Of a stretch of DNA of 64,000 bases, positions 36,291-44,715 are shown in pieces. Numbering within the stretch: position 1 is the first letter of the stretch; each line of letters begins with the position of its first letter. This stretch comes from an uncultured Bacteroidales bacterium (GTDB lineage Bacteria; Bacteroidota; Bacteroidia; Bacteroidales; UBA932), in NCBI GenBank assembly GCA_900319485.1, contig ONOQ01000010.1, positions 1 through 64,000 on the forward strand, given 5' to 3'. The notes under the pieces are model-generated. The model was not told the DNA's origin. It searched no databases and worked only from the letters and a program-made list of their open reading frames with translations. A program made the position numbers and the translations under genes.

Positions 36291-37495
36291 TTATTCAGAG
36301 AATAAATCCCTTTGCGGGAGAGAAGAGGAAAAACGCCTGCGGAGGTTCTTCACAAGGTAGGAAGTGTTGCGGCTGAATTTGGAGCCCCTCCAGGCCGATG
36401 TATTGGAGATGAGCACCCAGGTCTCCCCGTCGGGGAACACTTTCACAAGGGCCGATGTTCCGGAGAAAGACCCCGTGCGGGTCCACTCGCCGTCCTTGGT
36501 GTCCACCCAGCCCAGGGAGAAGGTGTTTTCGTCGTACCAGGTGGTCATCTTCCGGATGGAATCGGCACTGAGGATATCCTCAATGCCTTCCAGGCCGTTG
36601 ATTGAGGACACAACGCGCGCAAGTTCCACGGCGGATCCCACCCAGGCGCCGGCGCCCATAAGGGAAGTGACATCATTGCCGCCGTAGCATTTTTCCACAT
36701 TGGCGTACTTGCCGTCAAAGGAGGTGACGGGCTCACTGTCCGGCTGCATAAAATACATACTCTCCCCGGGGAGCCTGTCCTTGAGGTAATTCCCCGCAAT
36801 CCTGAATCCGCGGCAGCCGCAGGGCTCAAAGACTTCCTTCTGCATAAACTCCTCATAGGACATCCCCGAGGCCTTTTCTATGACAAGGGAAAGAAGAAGA
36901 TACCCGAAGTTGGAGTACTGCTGCCAGGTTCCGGGCGTAAAGGCAGGCGGCGGAGTTCCTCCCGCACAAACTCCCCGGTATCGGGGTGATAGCCGGTGAA
37001 CATAACATCGGCCCCGCGGTAATGGAATCCGCCCTGATGCCTCAGGAGATGCTCCACCGTCATAAGGTAATAGTTGTCGTCCCTTATTGAGGTGTCATAC
37101 TCATTGAGGATTCCGTAAGGGCCGAATACCGGCGTTTCCAGAAAGATTTTCCCCTGCTCCTGAAGCCTCATTACGCCTATTGCCGTGAGAAGTTTGGAGA
37201 CGGAGGCAAGCCTCATTATGGTGCCGGGGGTCATCGGGGTGGAAGGATCGGCCTTTCCGTAGCCCCTGGCGTAGATGAGGGAATCGTGGCGGGTGACAGC
37301 GATTGAAACGCCCTTGAGGGCCCAGAAACGCATGAAACTGTCCACCACGGCGTCCATACCGGGGAGTTCCGACTGCGAGTTCACTATGCTGCGGTTCCAG
37401 TCCGGCAATTCCGCGGGAGCGGGAGCGGGCTTTCTGCCGCCGCAGAAAAGAAGCAGCGGAAGGATCAGAAGCAATATGGGCCACCTGGCGCTCAC
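36291..37495 (-). pseudogene. Serine hydrolase (class C beta-lactamase-like) lipoprotein, split by a frameshift
   Basis: Two adjacent minus-strand frames together encode one serine hydrolase. The first (37495 down to about 36950) has a signal with LLLFCGG lipobox, then the SxxK motif in RLASVSKLL and HLLRHQGGFHYRG. Near 36944-36955 the match jumps to another frame reading PAFTPGTWQQYSNFGYLLLS, which holds the second motif YSN. It continues to 36291 with WTRTGSFSGTSALV as the third motif. One base appears missing in a run of CCGCCGCC. It may be a true pseudogene or a sequence error. Its 5' end overlaps the cytidylate-kinase-like gene by 4 bp. Confidence 0.83.
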
Positions 37496-38100
37496 TTCAC
37501 CAGGCCGGCCTTCCTGCCAAATTCAATGATGTAATCGGCCGTCCCTTCAATCCCCAGGACGGAACTGTCTATGGAAAGATGATAGTTGGAGGCGCTTCCC
37601 CAGGAACCCAGTGTGTAGTAATTGTAGTACGACTCCCTGATGTGGTCCTTCTTCCTGATTAGTTTTTCCGCTTCTTCAGGAGTGACGCCTTCGCTCTCCA
37701 CTATGCGGGAGATGCGGTACTCCTCCGGCCCCGTCACAAATACGTTCAGGCAGGGAAGATCCCTTAGGATATAGTCCGCGCACCGGCCTATGATAACGGC
37801 GTCCCCCTTCTCTGCGATTGCGCGGATTACCTCGCTCTGGGCCTTGAAAAGGACGTCGTCGTTCATATAGGTGTTGTCCAGGTAACTCATCCGGCCTGAG
37901 GCGAAGAAACTGGACACGGAGAAGATGCTCCTTTTCTTCTCCCCGCCTTCAAACAGGGACGGGGAATAACCGCTTTCCTGGGCGGCCTTGGAGATTAACT
38001 CGTTGTCATAGAAGGGAATGCCGAGTTTCCCGGCAACCGCCTGGCCCACATAACCGCCGCCGCTGCCGAATGACCGGCCAACATTGATGATGGTATTCAT
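37492..38100 (-). CDS. Cytidylate kinase-like family protein
   Basis: A 202-residue P-loop protein of the cytidylate kinase-like family (AAA_26). It begins INVGRSFGSGGGYVGQAVAGKLGIPFYD, a P-loop variant (GRSFGSGG) in place of GxxGxGKS. Later parts are AVIIGRCADYILRD and a LID-like IRKKDHIRESYYNYYT. These proteins often lie next to transporters in Bacteroidales and Firmicutes, and their substrate is uncertain. It overlaps the MATE gene by 4 bp upstream and the serine hydrolase by 4 bp downstream. Confidence 0.86.
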   Translation of the reverse strand: MNTIINVGRSFGSGGGYVGQAVAGKLGIPFYDNELISKAAQESGYSPSLFEGGEKKRSIFSVSSFFASGRMSYLDNTYMNDDVLFKAQSEVIRAIAEKGDAVIIGRCADYILRDLPCLNVFVTGPEEYRISRIVESEGVTPEEAEKLIRKKDHIRESYYNYYTLGSWGSASNYHLSIDSSVLGIEGTADYIIEFGRKAGLVK

Positions 38101-39494
38101 AACTGACTTCCAAGAATTGACGGGTCATCGCCGTCCTTAAGTTTACCTAATTTCACTATGAGGTTCCACGCCAGGATGGCCGTAATTATGGCCGATACAG
38201 TATCCGAGATGGGGAAACTGTACCATACTCCGGCCTCAGATTCCAGGATTGGAGGAAGGATGTAGATTGAGGGAAGGAGGAAAAGCAGTTGCCTTGAAAG
38301 GGAGAGGAAAATGGACTTTTTCACCATCCCCAGGCACTGGAAAAGGTTTGTGGTGACCATCTGGAAACCCACTATGGGGAACACCGGATTCATCATCCTG
38401 AGGCCTGTGGCGGCCTTTTCCTCAAGGATGGGGTCATTGGTGAAGATGCTCACCGCAGCATCCGGCAGGAATTCCGAGACTATGAATCCAACGGTGGTCA
38501 CGATGGTTCCCCACAAAGCCGTCTTGATGTACACTTCACGGACCCTTGAAAACTGCCTTGAGCCGTAATTGTAGCCGGCTATGGGCTGCATTCCCTGGTT
38601 GAATCCCATCACCACCATAATGAACAGGAAGGTGATGCGGTTCACGATTCCGTATGCGCCAAGGGCAAGGTCTCCGCCCCAGGTTACAAGCTGCTGATTG
38701 ATGAAAAGCACCACTATGCAACTTGCAAGGTTCATAAGGAAAGGGCCCATTCCTATGGAGAGGGAATCCCCCGCTATCTTCCAGTCCACCTGGAACACCT
38801 TCAGGGAACGGGGCAGGTGGAGGAAACGCTTCTGGTCCATAAAATACCACAGGGTATAGCCAAGGGCCATTGTCTGGCAAAGGACGGTAGCTATTGCCGC
38901 GCCCCTGATTCCAAGCCCCAGCGTGTAGATGAAGATAGGGTCAAGGATTGCGTTCGAGGTAACCGTGAAAAGGGTAAGGCCCATCGCAAGTTTGGGATTG
39001 CCGGAAGACCGCACTATGGCATTGAGGCCGAAATAAAGGTGCGTGACGGCGTTCCCGAGGGCTATTATTGTCATATAGTCCCTTGCAAAGGGCAGGGTGG
39101 CGTCCGATGCGCCGAAAAACCTCAGGATGGGATCCATCCACACCAGAGACACTATGGTGAAGATAATGCCCGTTATGATATTGAGGGTTATGTCGTTGCA
39201 GAGGACCTTGGCGGCGCTCCTGTAGTTCTTCTGGCCAAGGAGGACGGAAATCATGGTGGCGGCGCCAACGCCCACAAGGGTGCCGAACGCCGTGGAGATG
39301 TTCATAAGGGGAAACGTCACGGCAAGGCCGGACATAGACAGGGAACCAACGCCGGGAATATGGCCGATAAATATGCTGTCAACCATATTATAAAGCGAGG
39401 ACGCCGTCATGGCAATAATGCCGGGGACGGCATACTGCCTGAGGAGGGCGCCCACGGGCTTTGTACCCAGTTCAGTAGGAGCGCTTGATGACAT
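38097..39494 (-). CDS. MATE family efflux transporter
   Basis: A 465-residue inner-membrane exporter with twelve hydrophobic helices in two related halves, starting PVGALLRQYAVPGIIAMTASSLYNMVDSIFIGH, as typical of MATE proteins of the NorM/MepA type. Such pumps expel cationic drugs in exchange for Na+ or H+. The substrate cannot be told here. The start overlaps the end of the FKBP lipoprotein gene by one base, and the end overlaps the next gene by 4 bp. Confidence 0.93.
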   Translation of the reverse strand: MSSSAPTELGTKPVGALLRQYAVPGIIAMTASSLYNMVDSIFIGHIPGVGSLSMSGLAVTFPLMNISTAFGTLVGVGAATMISVLLGQKNYRSAAKVLCNDITLNIITGIIFTIVSLVWMDPILRFFGASDATLPFARDYMTIIALGNAVTHLYFGLNAIVRSSGNPKLAMGLTLFTVTSNAILDPIFIYTLGLGIRGAAIATVLCQTMALGYTLWYFMDQKRFLHLPRSLKVFQVDWKIAGDSLSIGMGPFLMNLASCIVVLFINQQLVTWGGDLALGAYGIVNRITFLFIMVVMGFNQGMQPIAGYNYGSRQFSRVREVYIKTALWGTIVTTVGFIVSEFLPDAAVSIFTNDPILEEKAATGLRMMNPVFPIVGFQMVTTNLFQCLGMVKKSIFLSLSRQLLFLLPSIYILPPILESEAGVWYSFPISDTVSAIITAILAWNLIVKLGKLKDGDDPSILGSQL

Positions 39495-40531
39495 TACTCT
39501 GAGAGTTCCAGTTCAAAGATGAGAGGAGCGTAGGGAGGGATGCGGTCTCCGCTTCCGGTGGAGGAGTAGCCAAGGTCCGACACGAAGAGGACGGTAGCCT
39601 TCTGGCCGGCCCAGTGCATCTTGTAAAGGCCTGCCTTGAAGCCTTCCACCAGGGATGAACTTCCGTCCATAGAGATTGAACTGTAGGTAGCGGAGAACTT
39701 GATGCTGGATTTCTCATAGGCCTTCTCAGTCACGAAGAGGCCTTCCTTCAGGGCAACTGATTCGTCGTTGGTGTCAAAGGCCTGGCCGTCAAGGCGGCGG
39801 CCGGTGTAGGTGAGATGGAGGGTGGCGTCATCGGCCCTCTTGTCCTCAGGCTTGAATGCCGATGTGTCGGAGACGAAGTAGAAGACGCCGTCCTGCTGTC
39901 CTGCCTTGTAGGTGCAACTCTTCTGGGCCTCACCGTAATGGGCGGCGACGTATGCGCCCAGTTCACTTATTTCCTGCCCAAGGATGTCCTGGCACTGGCC
40001 CTCCAGGGTGATTTCGTAAATCATATGAAGGGAACTTGAGCAGGCGTCTATGTACTCCTGCTTAGTGTTGTAACGGCTGGTTGTGAGGAGCCAGGCGGGG
40101 ATGATGGCGGTGCGGCTTCCGCCCACCCTCATACCGCCAAGGAGATACTCCAGGCCGGCGTTTCCGGTGCCATTTGACGTGTTCTGGTACTTGGGACCGT
40201 AATAATTGTAGGGCTTGTAGTCGTTCTCGTCAAGTTGCTTGGCAATATCGGCCTCGGTTGAAGTGAGGACCGTGCCGTCGATGGAACGGACGGTGCTGCG
40301 AAGTTTGCTGTAGACGGCTTCCGGAGACCATTCCACGCCTGTTCCGGGGGTGTCCTTGAGGATATAGATGCCCCACTTGTCCGGCTGGATGCCAGGGTAT
40401 TCGGTGGACATAAGCAGTTCCAGGTATTCCCGGGCCTGTTCTCCGGTAGAGGTGGTCTTTTCCTGGGCGCAGCCTGCGATGAGGGCGGGAACCGCCAGGG
40501 AGACCATTATTTTCAAAATCTTCTTATTCAT
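39494..40531 (-). CDS. FKBP-type peptidyl-prolyl isomerase lipoprotein, two domains
   Basis: A 345-residue lipoprotein (lipobox LIAGCAQ). The C-terminal half (about 220-345) has FKBP features: LHLTYTGRRLDGQAFDTN, LVEGFKAGLYKMHWAGQKATVLFVSDLGY and IPPYAPLIFELEL. The N-terminal half (about 50-200) looks like a diverged second FKBP domain, with YNYYGPKYQ and LEYLLGGMRVGGSRTAIIPAWLL. It probably folds or holds proteins in the periplasm, attached to a membrane. It overlaps the upstream FKBP gene by 8 bp. Confidence 0.85.
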   Translation of the reverse strand: MNKKILKIMVSLAVPALIAGCAQEKTTSTGEQAREYLELLMSTEYPGIQPDKWGIYILKDTPGTGVEWSPEAVYSKLRSTVRSIDGTVLTSTEADIAKQLDENDYKPYNYYGPKYQNTSNGTGNAGLEYLLGGMRVGGSRTAIIPAWLLTTSRYNTKQEYIDACSSSLHMIYEITLEGQCQDILGQEISELGAYVAAHYGEAQKSCTYKAGQQDGVFYFVSDTSAFKPEDKRADDATLHLTYTGRRLDGQAFDTNDESVALKEGLFVTEKAYEKSSIKFSATYSSISMDGSSSLVEGFKAGLYKMHWAGQKATVLFVSDLGYSSTGSGDRIPPYAPLIFELELSE

Positions 40532-41072
40532 TCTTTATACTTTCAATCCAAACGTGATAGACCAGGGCCGATTTTGCAGGAATCGTGCCGTTCTCCTTGT
40601 TTCCGTAGGCGAATTCTCCGGTGAAGAGGATATAGGCCTCGTCTCCGGGCTGGACGCCGTGAAGGCCCATCCTGAGGCCTTCCACAAGGGTTTTGTCAAG
40701 GGTAAGGGTGACCGGCTGGAAGATGGTTGTGTCCGTGAGTGTCCATCTTGCGGCATCGGCAATGTCCTTCCTGTTTGTCTCAATGAGGTTTGAGGCCGAT
40801 ACCGTGGCTCCTGTAAGGGTATAACTTGCATATTCCAGGGTAACCCGGCCGCCGGCGCGGAGGGAATCTCCGGGATCCCTGTTGTCCTGGAGGGTGAGGC
40901 GCCAGGCGCCTTCGTTCCTCACAAGCGTAGCCTCGGGATCGGCCTTCATCTGGGCCTGGACAAAGGAGTCTATGTAGCCGGCCTGCTTGTCATAGGTGAC
41001 CTTCAGAGACTGCTTGGTGCAGCCCCAGCCGATGATAAAGAGTGCCGTCAGTATGATTGCCTTGACCTTCAT
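40524..41072 (-). CDS. FKBP-type peptidyl-prolyl isomerase lipoprotein, one domain
   Basis: A 182-residue lipoprotein (FIIGWGCTK). The FKBP-like domain (about 75-180) shows VTLEYASYTLTGATVSAS, LVEGLRMGLHGVQPGDEAYILFTGEFAYG and the closing strand SALVYHVWIESIK. Aromatic residues of the active pocket are only partly kept, so activity is uncertain. The start codon overlaps the stop of nrnA by one base, and its end overlaps the larger FKBP gene by 8 bp; the operon reads nrnA-FKBP-FKBP-MATE-kinase-like-hydrolase. Confidence 0.83.
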   Translation of the reverse strand: MKVKAIILTALFIIGWGCTKQSLKVTYDKQAGYIDSFVQAQMKADPEATLVRNEGAWRLTLQDNRDPGDSLRAGGRVTLEYASYTLTGATVSASNLIETNRKDIADAARWTLTDTTIFQPVTLTLDKTLVEGLRMGLHGVQPGDEAYILFTGEFAYGNKENGTIPAKSALVYHVWIESIKNE

Positions 41073-42067
41073 TACAATGACTCCAGAAGCGCGTGTTTCA
41101 CATATTCCTCAAGGCTTTTCCCGCCAAGGTCCACTGCGGGGTAGAGCCTTCCTCCCGCGGCGTTTTCGTGGCCGCCGCCGTTAAAATACTTAAGGGCGCA
41201 CTGCTGGGCGCTTGTGCCCTTCTTTGAGCGGAGGGACACCCGGAAGTGGTCCTCATACTCTTTCAGGAGGAGGGAGAGCCTCACCTCCTTTATTGAGAGA
41301 GGAACATTCACAAGGCCTTCGCTCTCCCCTTCCCGTAGATCGAAGCGCTGCTGAATCTCCTTTGTGAGAATCATATAGGCGGCGCCTTCCGGAAGGATTG
41401 TGAGGGCCTCGTTCTGCATATAGCCCATAAGGCGCACCCTGTTTTCCCTGTAACTGAAGTAGATCTTCTGGAGAAGGGCGTCCCTGTCCACGCCGGCGGC
41501 GATAAGTTCCGAAGCCATCGTGAACGTTGACGGGAACACGGAGTTTGCGAAGTTGTTTGTGTCCGTGGTCATTCCTGTAAGGAGGGCTTCCCCTGTCTCA
41601 CGGTCCTTCAGATCCCATCCCAGGGCCTTCAGGATCCAGAAAGTGAGTTCCGAGGCCGATGAGATGTCCGGGGTGGAGAACACCAGGGAGAAACTGTCCT
41701 GGGCGGGATTCAGGTGGTGGTCTATGAGGACCTTGGGAACCCTGGACGCCGCCAGGGAATCCCCAAGGACATCCGTGCGGGAGAACGAGTTGCAGTCCAT
41801 AAGGATTATAAGGTCCGCTTCCTCGGTGGTTCCGGTCAGATATCTCAAGGAAGGATTCTTTGCAAACTCAAGGCTTTCCGGAAGGGAGTCCGGGAACAGG
41901 CACACAACTTCCTTGCCCAGTTCCCTTTTAAGGTACAGGGCAAGAGCCGTGACACAGCCCATGGCGTCTCCGTCAGGGTGCACGTGGGCAGCCAGGGCCA
42001 CCTTGCGGGCGTTCCCCAGCAGTTTCCTGAAGGCGTCAATTTTCTCCTTTCCTATGCAGCCAGTCAT
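41072..42067 (-). CDS. nrnA: DHH-family phosphoesterase, NrnA-like
   Basis: Predicted NrnA-type enzyme that degrades very short RNAs and, in some species, 3'-phosphoadenosine 5'-phosphate. The 331-residue product has the metal-binding motifs HVHPDGDAMG (residues 28-37), LIILMDCNS, the name-giving VLIDHHLNP, and a C-terminal DHHA1 domain ending in GGGHENAAGG. Length and domain order are standard. It is first in a six-gene minus-strand operon and has a -7 box close upstream. Confidence 0.92.
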   Translation of the reverse strand: MTGCIGKEKIDAFRKLLGNARKVALAAHVHPDGDAMGCVTALALYLKRELGKEVVCLFPDSLPESLEFAKNPSLRYLTGTTEEADLIILMDCNSFSRTDVLGDSLAASRVPKVLIDHHLNPAQDSFSLVFSTPDISSASELTFWILKALGWDLKDRETGEALLTGMTTDTNNFANSVFPSTFTMASELIAAGVDRDALLQKIYFSYRENRVRLMGYMQNEALTILPEGAAYMILTKEIQQRFDLREGESEGLVNVPLSIKEVRLSLLLKEYEDHFRVSLRSKKGTSAQQCALKYFNGGGHENAAGGRLYPAVDLGGKSLEEYVKHALLESL

Positions 42068-42087
42068 ACGCTTTCGGTTTGCATCGG

Positions 42088-42095
42088 CAAATTTA
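42088..42095 (-). promoter_or_regulatory. -7 box for the nrnA operon
   Basis: The minus strand reads TAAATTTG, 20 nt before the ATG at 42067. Confidence 0.52.
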
Positions 42096-42105
42096 CAAAA
42101 GATTA

Positions 42106-42136
42106 TTGCTTTTGAGAAACCTTTTTTTTAACTTTG
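42106..42136 (+). promoter_or_regulatory. Promoter of the pilin-like/DUF3822/rsmD operon
   Basis: TTG (42106-42108), a 20-nt spacer and TAACTTTG (42129-42136) match the Bacteroidetes promoter pattern, 34 nt before the ATG at 42171. Confidence 0.68.
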
Positions 42137-42170
42137 CGAGAAGTTTTGATAATTGTAAAACACTAAAATA

Positions 42171-42872
42171 ATGAACAAATCCGTAAAAATCGCCTTAGAG
42201 GTTGTTCTTGCAGCCATCATCGTCCTTCTTGTCTGGCTCACCGTAAAGAGCATCCAGAAGCCCGTGAAATTCAACAATGAGGTTGCAGCGCGTTCCCAGG
42301 TGGCCATCCAGCGCCTCAAGGACATCCGCACCCTCCAGGTTGCTTTCAAGAGTGAGAACGGCCGTTTCAGCCCCACTGTAGACTCCCTCAAACTTTTCTA
42401 TGAGGAAGGCAAGATGAACATCATCATGCAGATCGGCTCAAACGATGACTCAATTGCAGTTGCAAACACTGAGGCCATCAAGAAGGCAAACCGCAGGCTC
42501 AAACCCGCAGAACTTACCGCAAAACTCCAGGAAGCGTATGAAAACGGCCAGAAGGTGGTGTTCTCCACCGTCACCGCAATCCCCGTGAAAGACACCCTCT
42601 TCAGGAGCCGTCCTGATTTCTGCATCGACTCCCTCAAATACATCCCGTTCTCCGGTGGTCAGGAGGTTGAGATGGAATCCACCATCAAAACCGTTTCCGG
42701 CGTACAGGTTCCCCTGTTCGAGGCCCGTATGCCCTACAGGGCTCTCTGCCTTGGTCTTGACAACCAACTCCGCATCAATCTTGACGCAGACCGCAAGGAC
42801 CAGAACAAGTATGAGGGTCTTCAGGTTGGAAGCATAACCGCTCCTAACAACAATGCCGGTAACTGGGAATAA
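42171..42872 (+). CDS. Membrane-anchored protein with pseudopilin-like segment
   Basis: A 233-residue protein with one N-terminal membrane helix (about 7-27) and a soluble periplasmic part. Right after the helix it reads AIQRLKDIRTLQVAF, then KSENGRFSPTVDSLKLF. This closely follows the pattern of type II secretion pseudopilins (a helix, then nGryP..., then a 'dsL..l' turn). No prepilin-peptidase site is present before the helix. No family name comes to mind. It is the first gene of an operon with DUF3822 and rsmD, a combination conserved in Bacteroidales as far as I recall. Confidence 0.78.
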   Translation: MNKSVKIALEVVLAAIIVLLVWLTVKSIQKPVKFNNEVAARSQVAIQRLKDIRTLQVAFKSENGRFSPTVDSLKLFYEEGKMNIIMQIGSNDDSIAVANTEAIKKANRRLKPAELTAKLQEAYENGQKVVFSTVTAIPVKDTLFRSRPDFCIDSLKYIPFSGGQEVEMESTIKTVSGVQVPLFEARMPYRALCLGLDNQLRINLDADRKDQNKYEGLQVGSITAPNNNAGNWE

Positions 42873-43530
42873 CAGCCCTGGCGGCAGTACAGGAATATCC
42901 ATTCAAGTGTGCTTGAGTGGATATTCTTTTAATGGCTCTCCCTGGATAGGAAGTGAGAAGGTTTTCACCACCAGGGAGTTCCAGCAAAGGTACTCTTCCG
43001 TGGACATTGCCCTCCTTACGCCAAAGGTTGCGCTGGTCCCGGAGCCTTTCTTCAATCCCGGGGAGGCCCGCGCCGCGCTTGAGGAGGTAGTGGCGCTCTC
43101 TCCTTCGGACATCGTGGAATACATCCCCGTGCCTTCCCTGGCATCGGTCCTGGTGTACTCCAATTCCATTGGGGAATCCCTTTCCAAGGTACTTGCAAAC
43201 ACCGTCCTTCCCACTTCCGGAGAGCCCGTGAGGGTGCTCCCGGAGATGTATTATCTCCTCAGGGAACTGGAAGGAATTTCAGAGTACAACAAGATTGTGG
43301 CCTCCTGGGCCGACGGTTTCCTTCACCTTGTGATAGCCCAGGGCAAGAGCCTCTCCCTTGCCAACACTTATGAGGCCCCTGATTTCACTACCGCGGAATA
43401 CTTCCTTTTCCTTGCCCTGAAAAGGCTCCAACTCAACCCTGAAGTGTCCACGGTCTGTTTCCGCACTCCCCTCACCCCTGAGGCGGAGATGTCACTGTAC
43501 CGCTACTTCAAGTCAGTTTCCCGCCTATGA
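42853..43530 (+). CDS. DUF3822 family protein
   Basis: A 225-residue protein. The start region ISIQVCLSGYSFNG and the later YNKIVASWADGFLHLVIAQGKSLSLANTYEAPDFTTAEYFLFLAL correspond to DUF3822, a Bacteroidetes family that looks like an actin-fold relative and is usually next to rsmD. Its function is unknown. The chosen ATG lies 20 bp inside the preceding gene; no later ATG would retain the conserved first strand. It overlaps rsmD by 4 bp. Confidence 0.8.
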   Translation: MPVTGNNSPGGSTGISIQVCLSGYSFNGSPWIGSEKVFTTREFQQRYSSVDIALLTPKVALVPEPFFNPGEARAALEEVVALSPSDIVEYIPVPSLASVLVYSNSIGESLSKVLANTVLPTSGEPVRVLPEMYYLLRELEGISEYNKIVASWADGFLHLVIAQGKSLSLANTYEAPDFTTAEYFLFLALKRLQLNPEVSTVCFRTPLTPEAEMSLYRYFKSVSRL

Positions 43531-44057
43531 GGATTATCGGCGGAAAATTGAAGGGGAAGGTAATCCTTCCTCCTGCAGGATACAAAGCCCGTCCCACTAC
43601 AGATTTTGCAAAGGAGGGGCTTTTCAATATCCTTGACAACGAATACGAATTCCAGGACCTCAAGGTTCTGGACCTTTTCGGCGGCACCGGATCCATTGCC
43701 TTTGAGTTCGCCTCCCGCGGCGCCGCGCGCGTATATTCAGTTGAAATGGCCCGTGAGAACGCCTCGTTCATAAAGACGGAGGCTTCAAGGCTTGGGCTTT
43801 CCAATGTCACAATGGTCCGTGACAACGTCTTTGATTTCCTCCCCATCTGCCGGGAGAAATTCGACATTATCTTCGCAGACCCCCCGTACGCCCTGGAAGG
43901 CCTTGAGACCATCCCTGACCTCATTTTCTCCCTGGATCTTCTCCACCCCGAGTGCTATTTCATCCTGGAGCACGGAGATGAGCATTCCTTTGTATCACAT
44001 CCTCACTTTGTGAAGGAACGCCACTACGGCCGCGTCCACTTCTCCTTCTTCGCCTAG
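43527..44057 (+). CDS. rsmD: 16S rRNA (guanine(966)-N(2))-methyltransferase RsmD
   Basis: Methylates G966 of 16S rRNA using S-adenosylmethionine. The 176-residue product has the N-terminal MRIIGGKLKGKVI and RPTTDFAKEGLFNIL. The SAM-binding motif I reads VLDLFGGTGSIAFE and the catalytic motif IV is FADPPYAL. Its stop codon abuts the outer end of the non-coding element at 44058-44712. Confidence 0.95.
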   Translation: MRIIGGKLKGKVILPPAGYKARPTTDFAKEGLFNILDNEYEFQDLKVLDLFGGTGSIAFEFASRGAARVYSVEMARENASFIKTEASRLGLSNVTMVRDNVFDFLPICREKFDIIFADPPYALEGLETIPDLIFSLDLLHPECYFILEHGDEHSFVSHPHFVKERHYGRVHFSFFA

Positions 44058-44126
44058 CCTCCCCCTCTTGCGTAATGCCGATGCGGTGGAGCCCATTTCG
44101 CTGATTATCATCTAGTTACACGGTTC

Positions 44127-44150
44127 TTTGGGATTACCGGTAATCCCAAA
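44127..44150. promoter_or_regulatory. Perfect 24-bp palindrome in copy A
   Basis: TTTGGGATTACC followed directly by its exact inverse complement. The same 24 bases occur at 48101-48124 in copy B while much of the surrounding DNA differs. It would suit a dimeric DNA-binding protein or a cruciform; no protein is assigned. Confidence 0.8.
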
Positions 44151-44202
44151 CACCTTCATAACCGCCTGAGAACCAGTCCGTTAACCTCCACTCGTTTTTG
44201 AC

Positions 44203-44335
44203 GCCGCGGGCGGCTACACCCGTTTGCCGCAATTGCAATGCACCTCCAGACGGCTACGCCATATGCCACCCTCGCTGCGGGGAGCATTGGTGCCCAAACC
44301 CTTCGTTCGCTTCGCTCACTTCGTCCCTCCCGCTC
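44203..44335. repeat. 133-bp insertion in copy A with inverted copy of its flank
   Basis: GCCGCGGGCGGCTACA occurs at 44203-44218 and again at 44336-44351, whereas copy B has it once. Within the inserted DNA, 44283-44300 is the inverse complement of the flank 44352-44369 at 17 of 18 positions. The interior contains TTCGCTTCGCTC and CCCTCCC, as in the folP element. Copy B gives the uninterrupted version. Confidence 0.78.
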
Positions 44336-44507
44336 GCCGCGGGCGGCTACAGGTTTGGACACCAATGCTTCCTCTCCGCTTGTGGGGCAACGAACCGCAC
44401 AAAAAACGCCAAAAACGTGTGATTCGTTGACCAAATGGGCAATGAAATGCGCATAATCGGCCCAAAACGTGTGAGCCATTGCCCCGGAGCCGCTAGGAGG
44501 CGTCACC

Positions 44508-44712
44508 GTCGCAGGTGGCGTGGTGGAATGTCGCTGGTCAGGTGGCAAAGCGTCGCAGGTCTGTGTTTTTGGCGTCATCTGCAACGCAAATCGGTCACAG
44601 GGACAAAAAAGCGTCGCAGGTCCGAACTTTTTTTCAGACCTGCGGCACTTTGGGTCGTCACCTGCAACACTTTGGGTGGTCACCTGCGACGGTCAGAGGC
44701 GTCTCCTGCTAC
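44508..44712. repeat. Symmetric 9-bp repeat array, copy A
   Basis: Nine copies or variants of GTCGCAGGT start at 44508, 44530 and 44552 on the plus strand, 44577 inverted, 44613 plus, then 44638, 44660, 44682 and 44704 inverted. Start-to-start distances are 22, 22, 25, 36, 25, 22, 22 and 22. The array ends 3 nt before the stop codon of the convergent gene. Variants differ at one or two positions. Confidence 0.88.
44605..44646 (-). terminator. Terminator of the 82-aa gene transcript, formed by array repeats
   Basis: On the minus strand, an inverted pair of repeats (44646-44637 and 44622-44613, 10 bp with one mismatch) is followed by GCTTTTTTG. Its position about 70 nt past the stop of the 82-aa gene fits a rho-independent terminator. 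Confidence 0.7.
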
Positions 44713-44715
44713 GGT

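Larger units (their letters stand above)
44058..44712. repeat. Twin non-coding element, copy A (inverted relative to copy B at 47651-48193)
   Basis: This stretch fills the whole gap between the rsmD stop and the stop of the convergent 82-aa gene, and I see no gene in it. Read left to right it holds: an outer end (GTAATGCCGATGCGGTGGAG at 44072), CTGATTATCA, a 24-bp palindrome (44127-44150), a Gly/Arg-codon-like GC stretch (GCCGCGGGCGGCTACA) and ACCAATGC. Next come two related ~40-nt units (about 44395-44485) with AACGAACCGCAC and CCAAAACGTGTGA, and finally the 9-bp repeat array (44508-44712). The same modules occur in the same order, on the opposite strand, in copy B. Copy A has one extra 133-bp insertion and one fewer 22-bp repeat unit, which explains the length difference. 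Confidence 0.9.
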
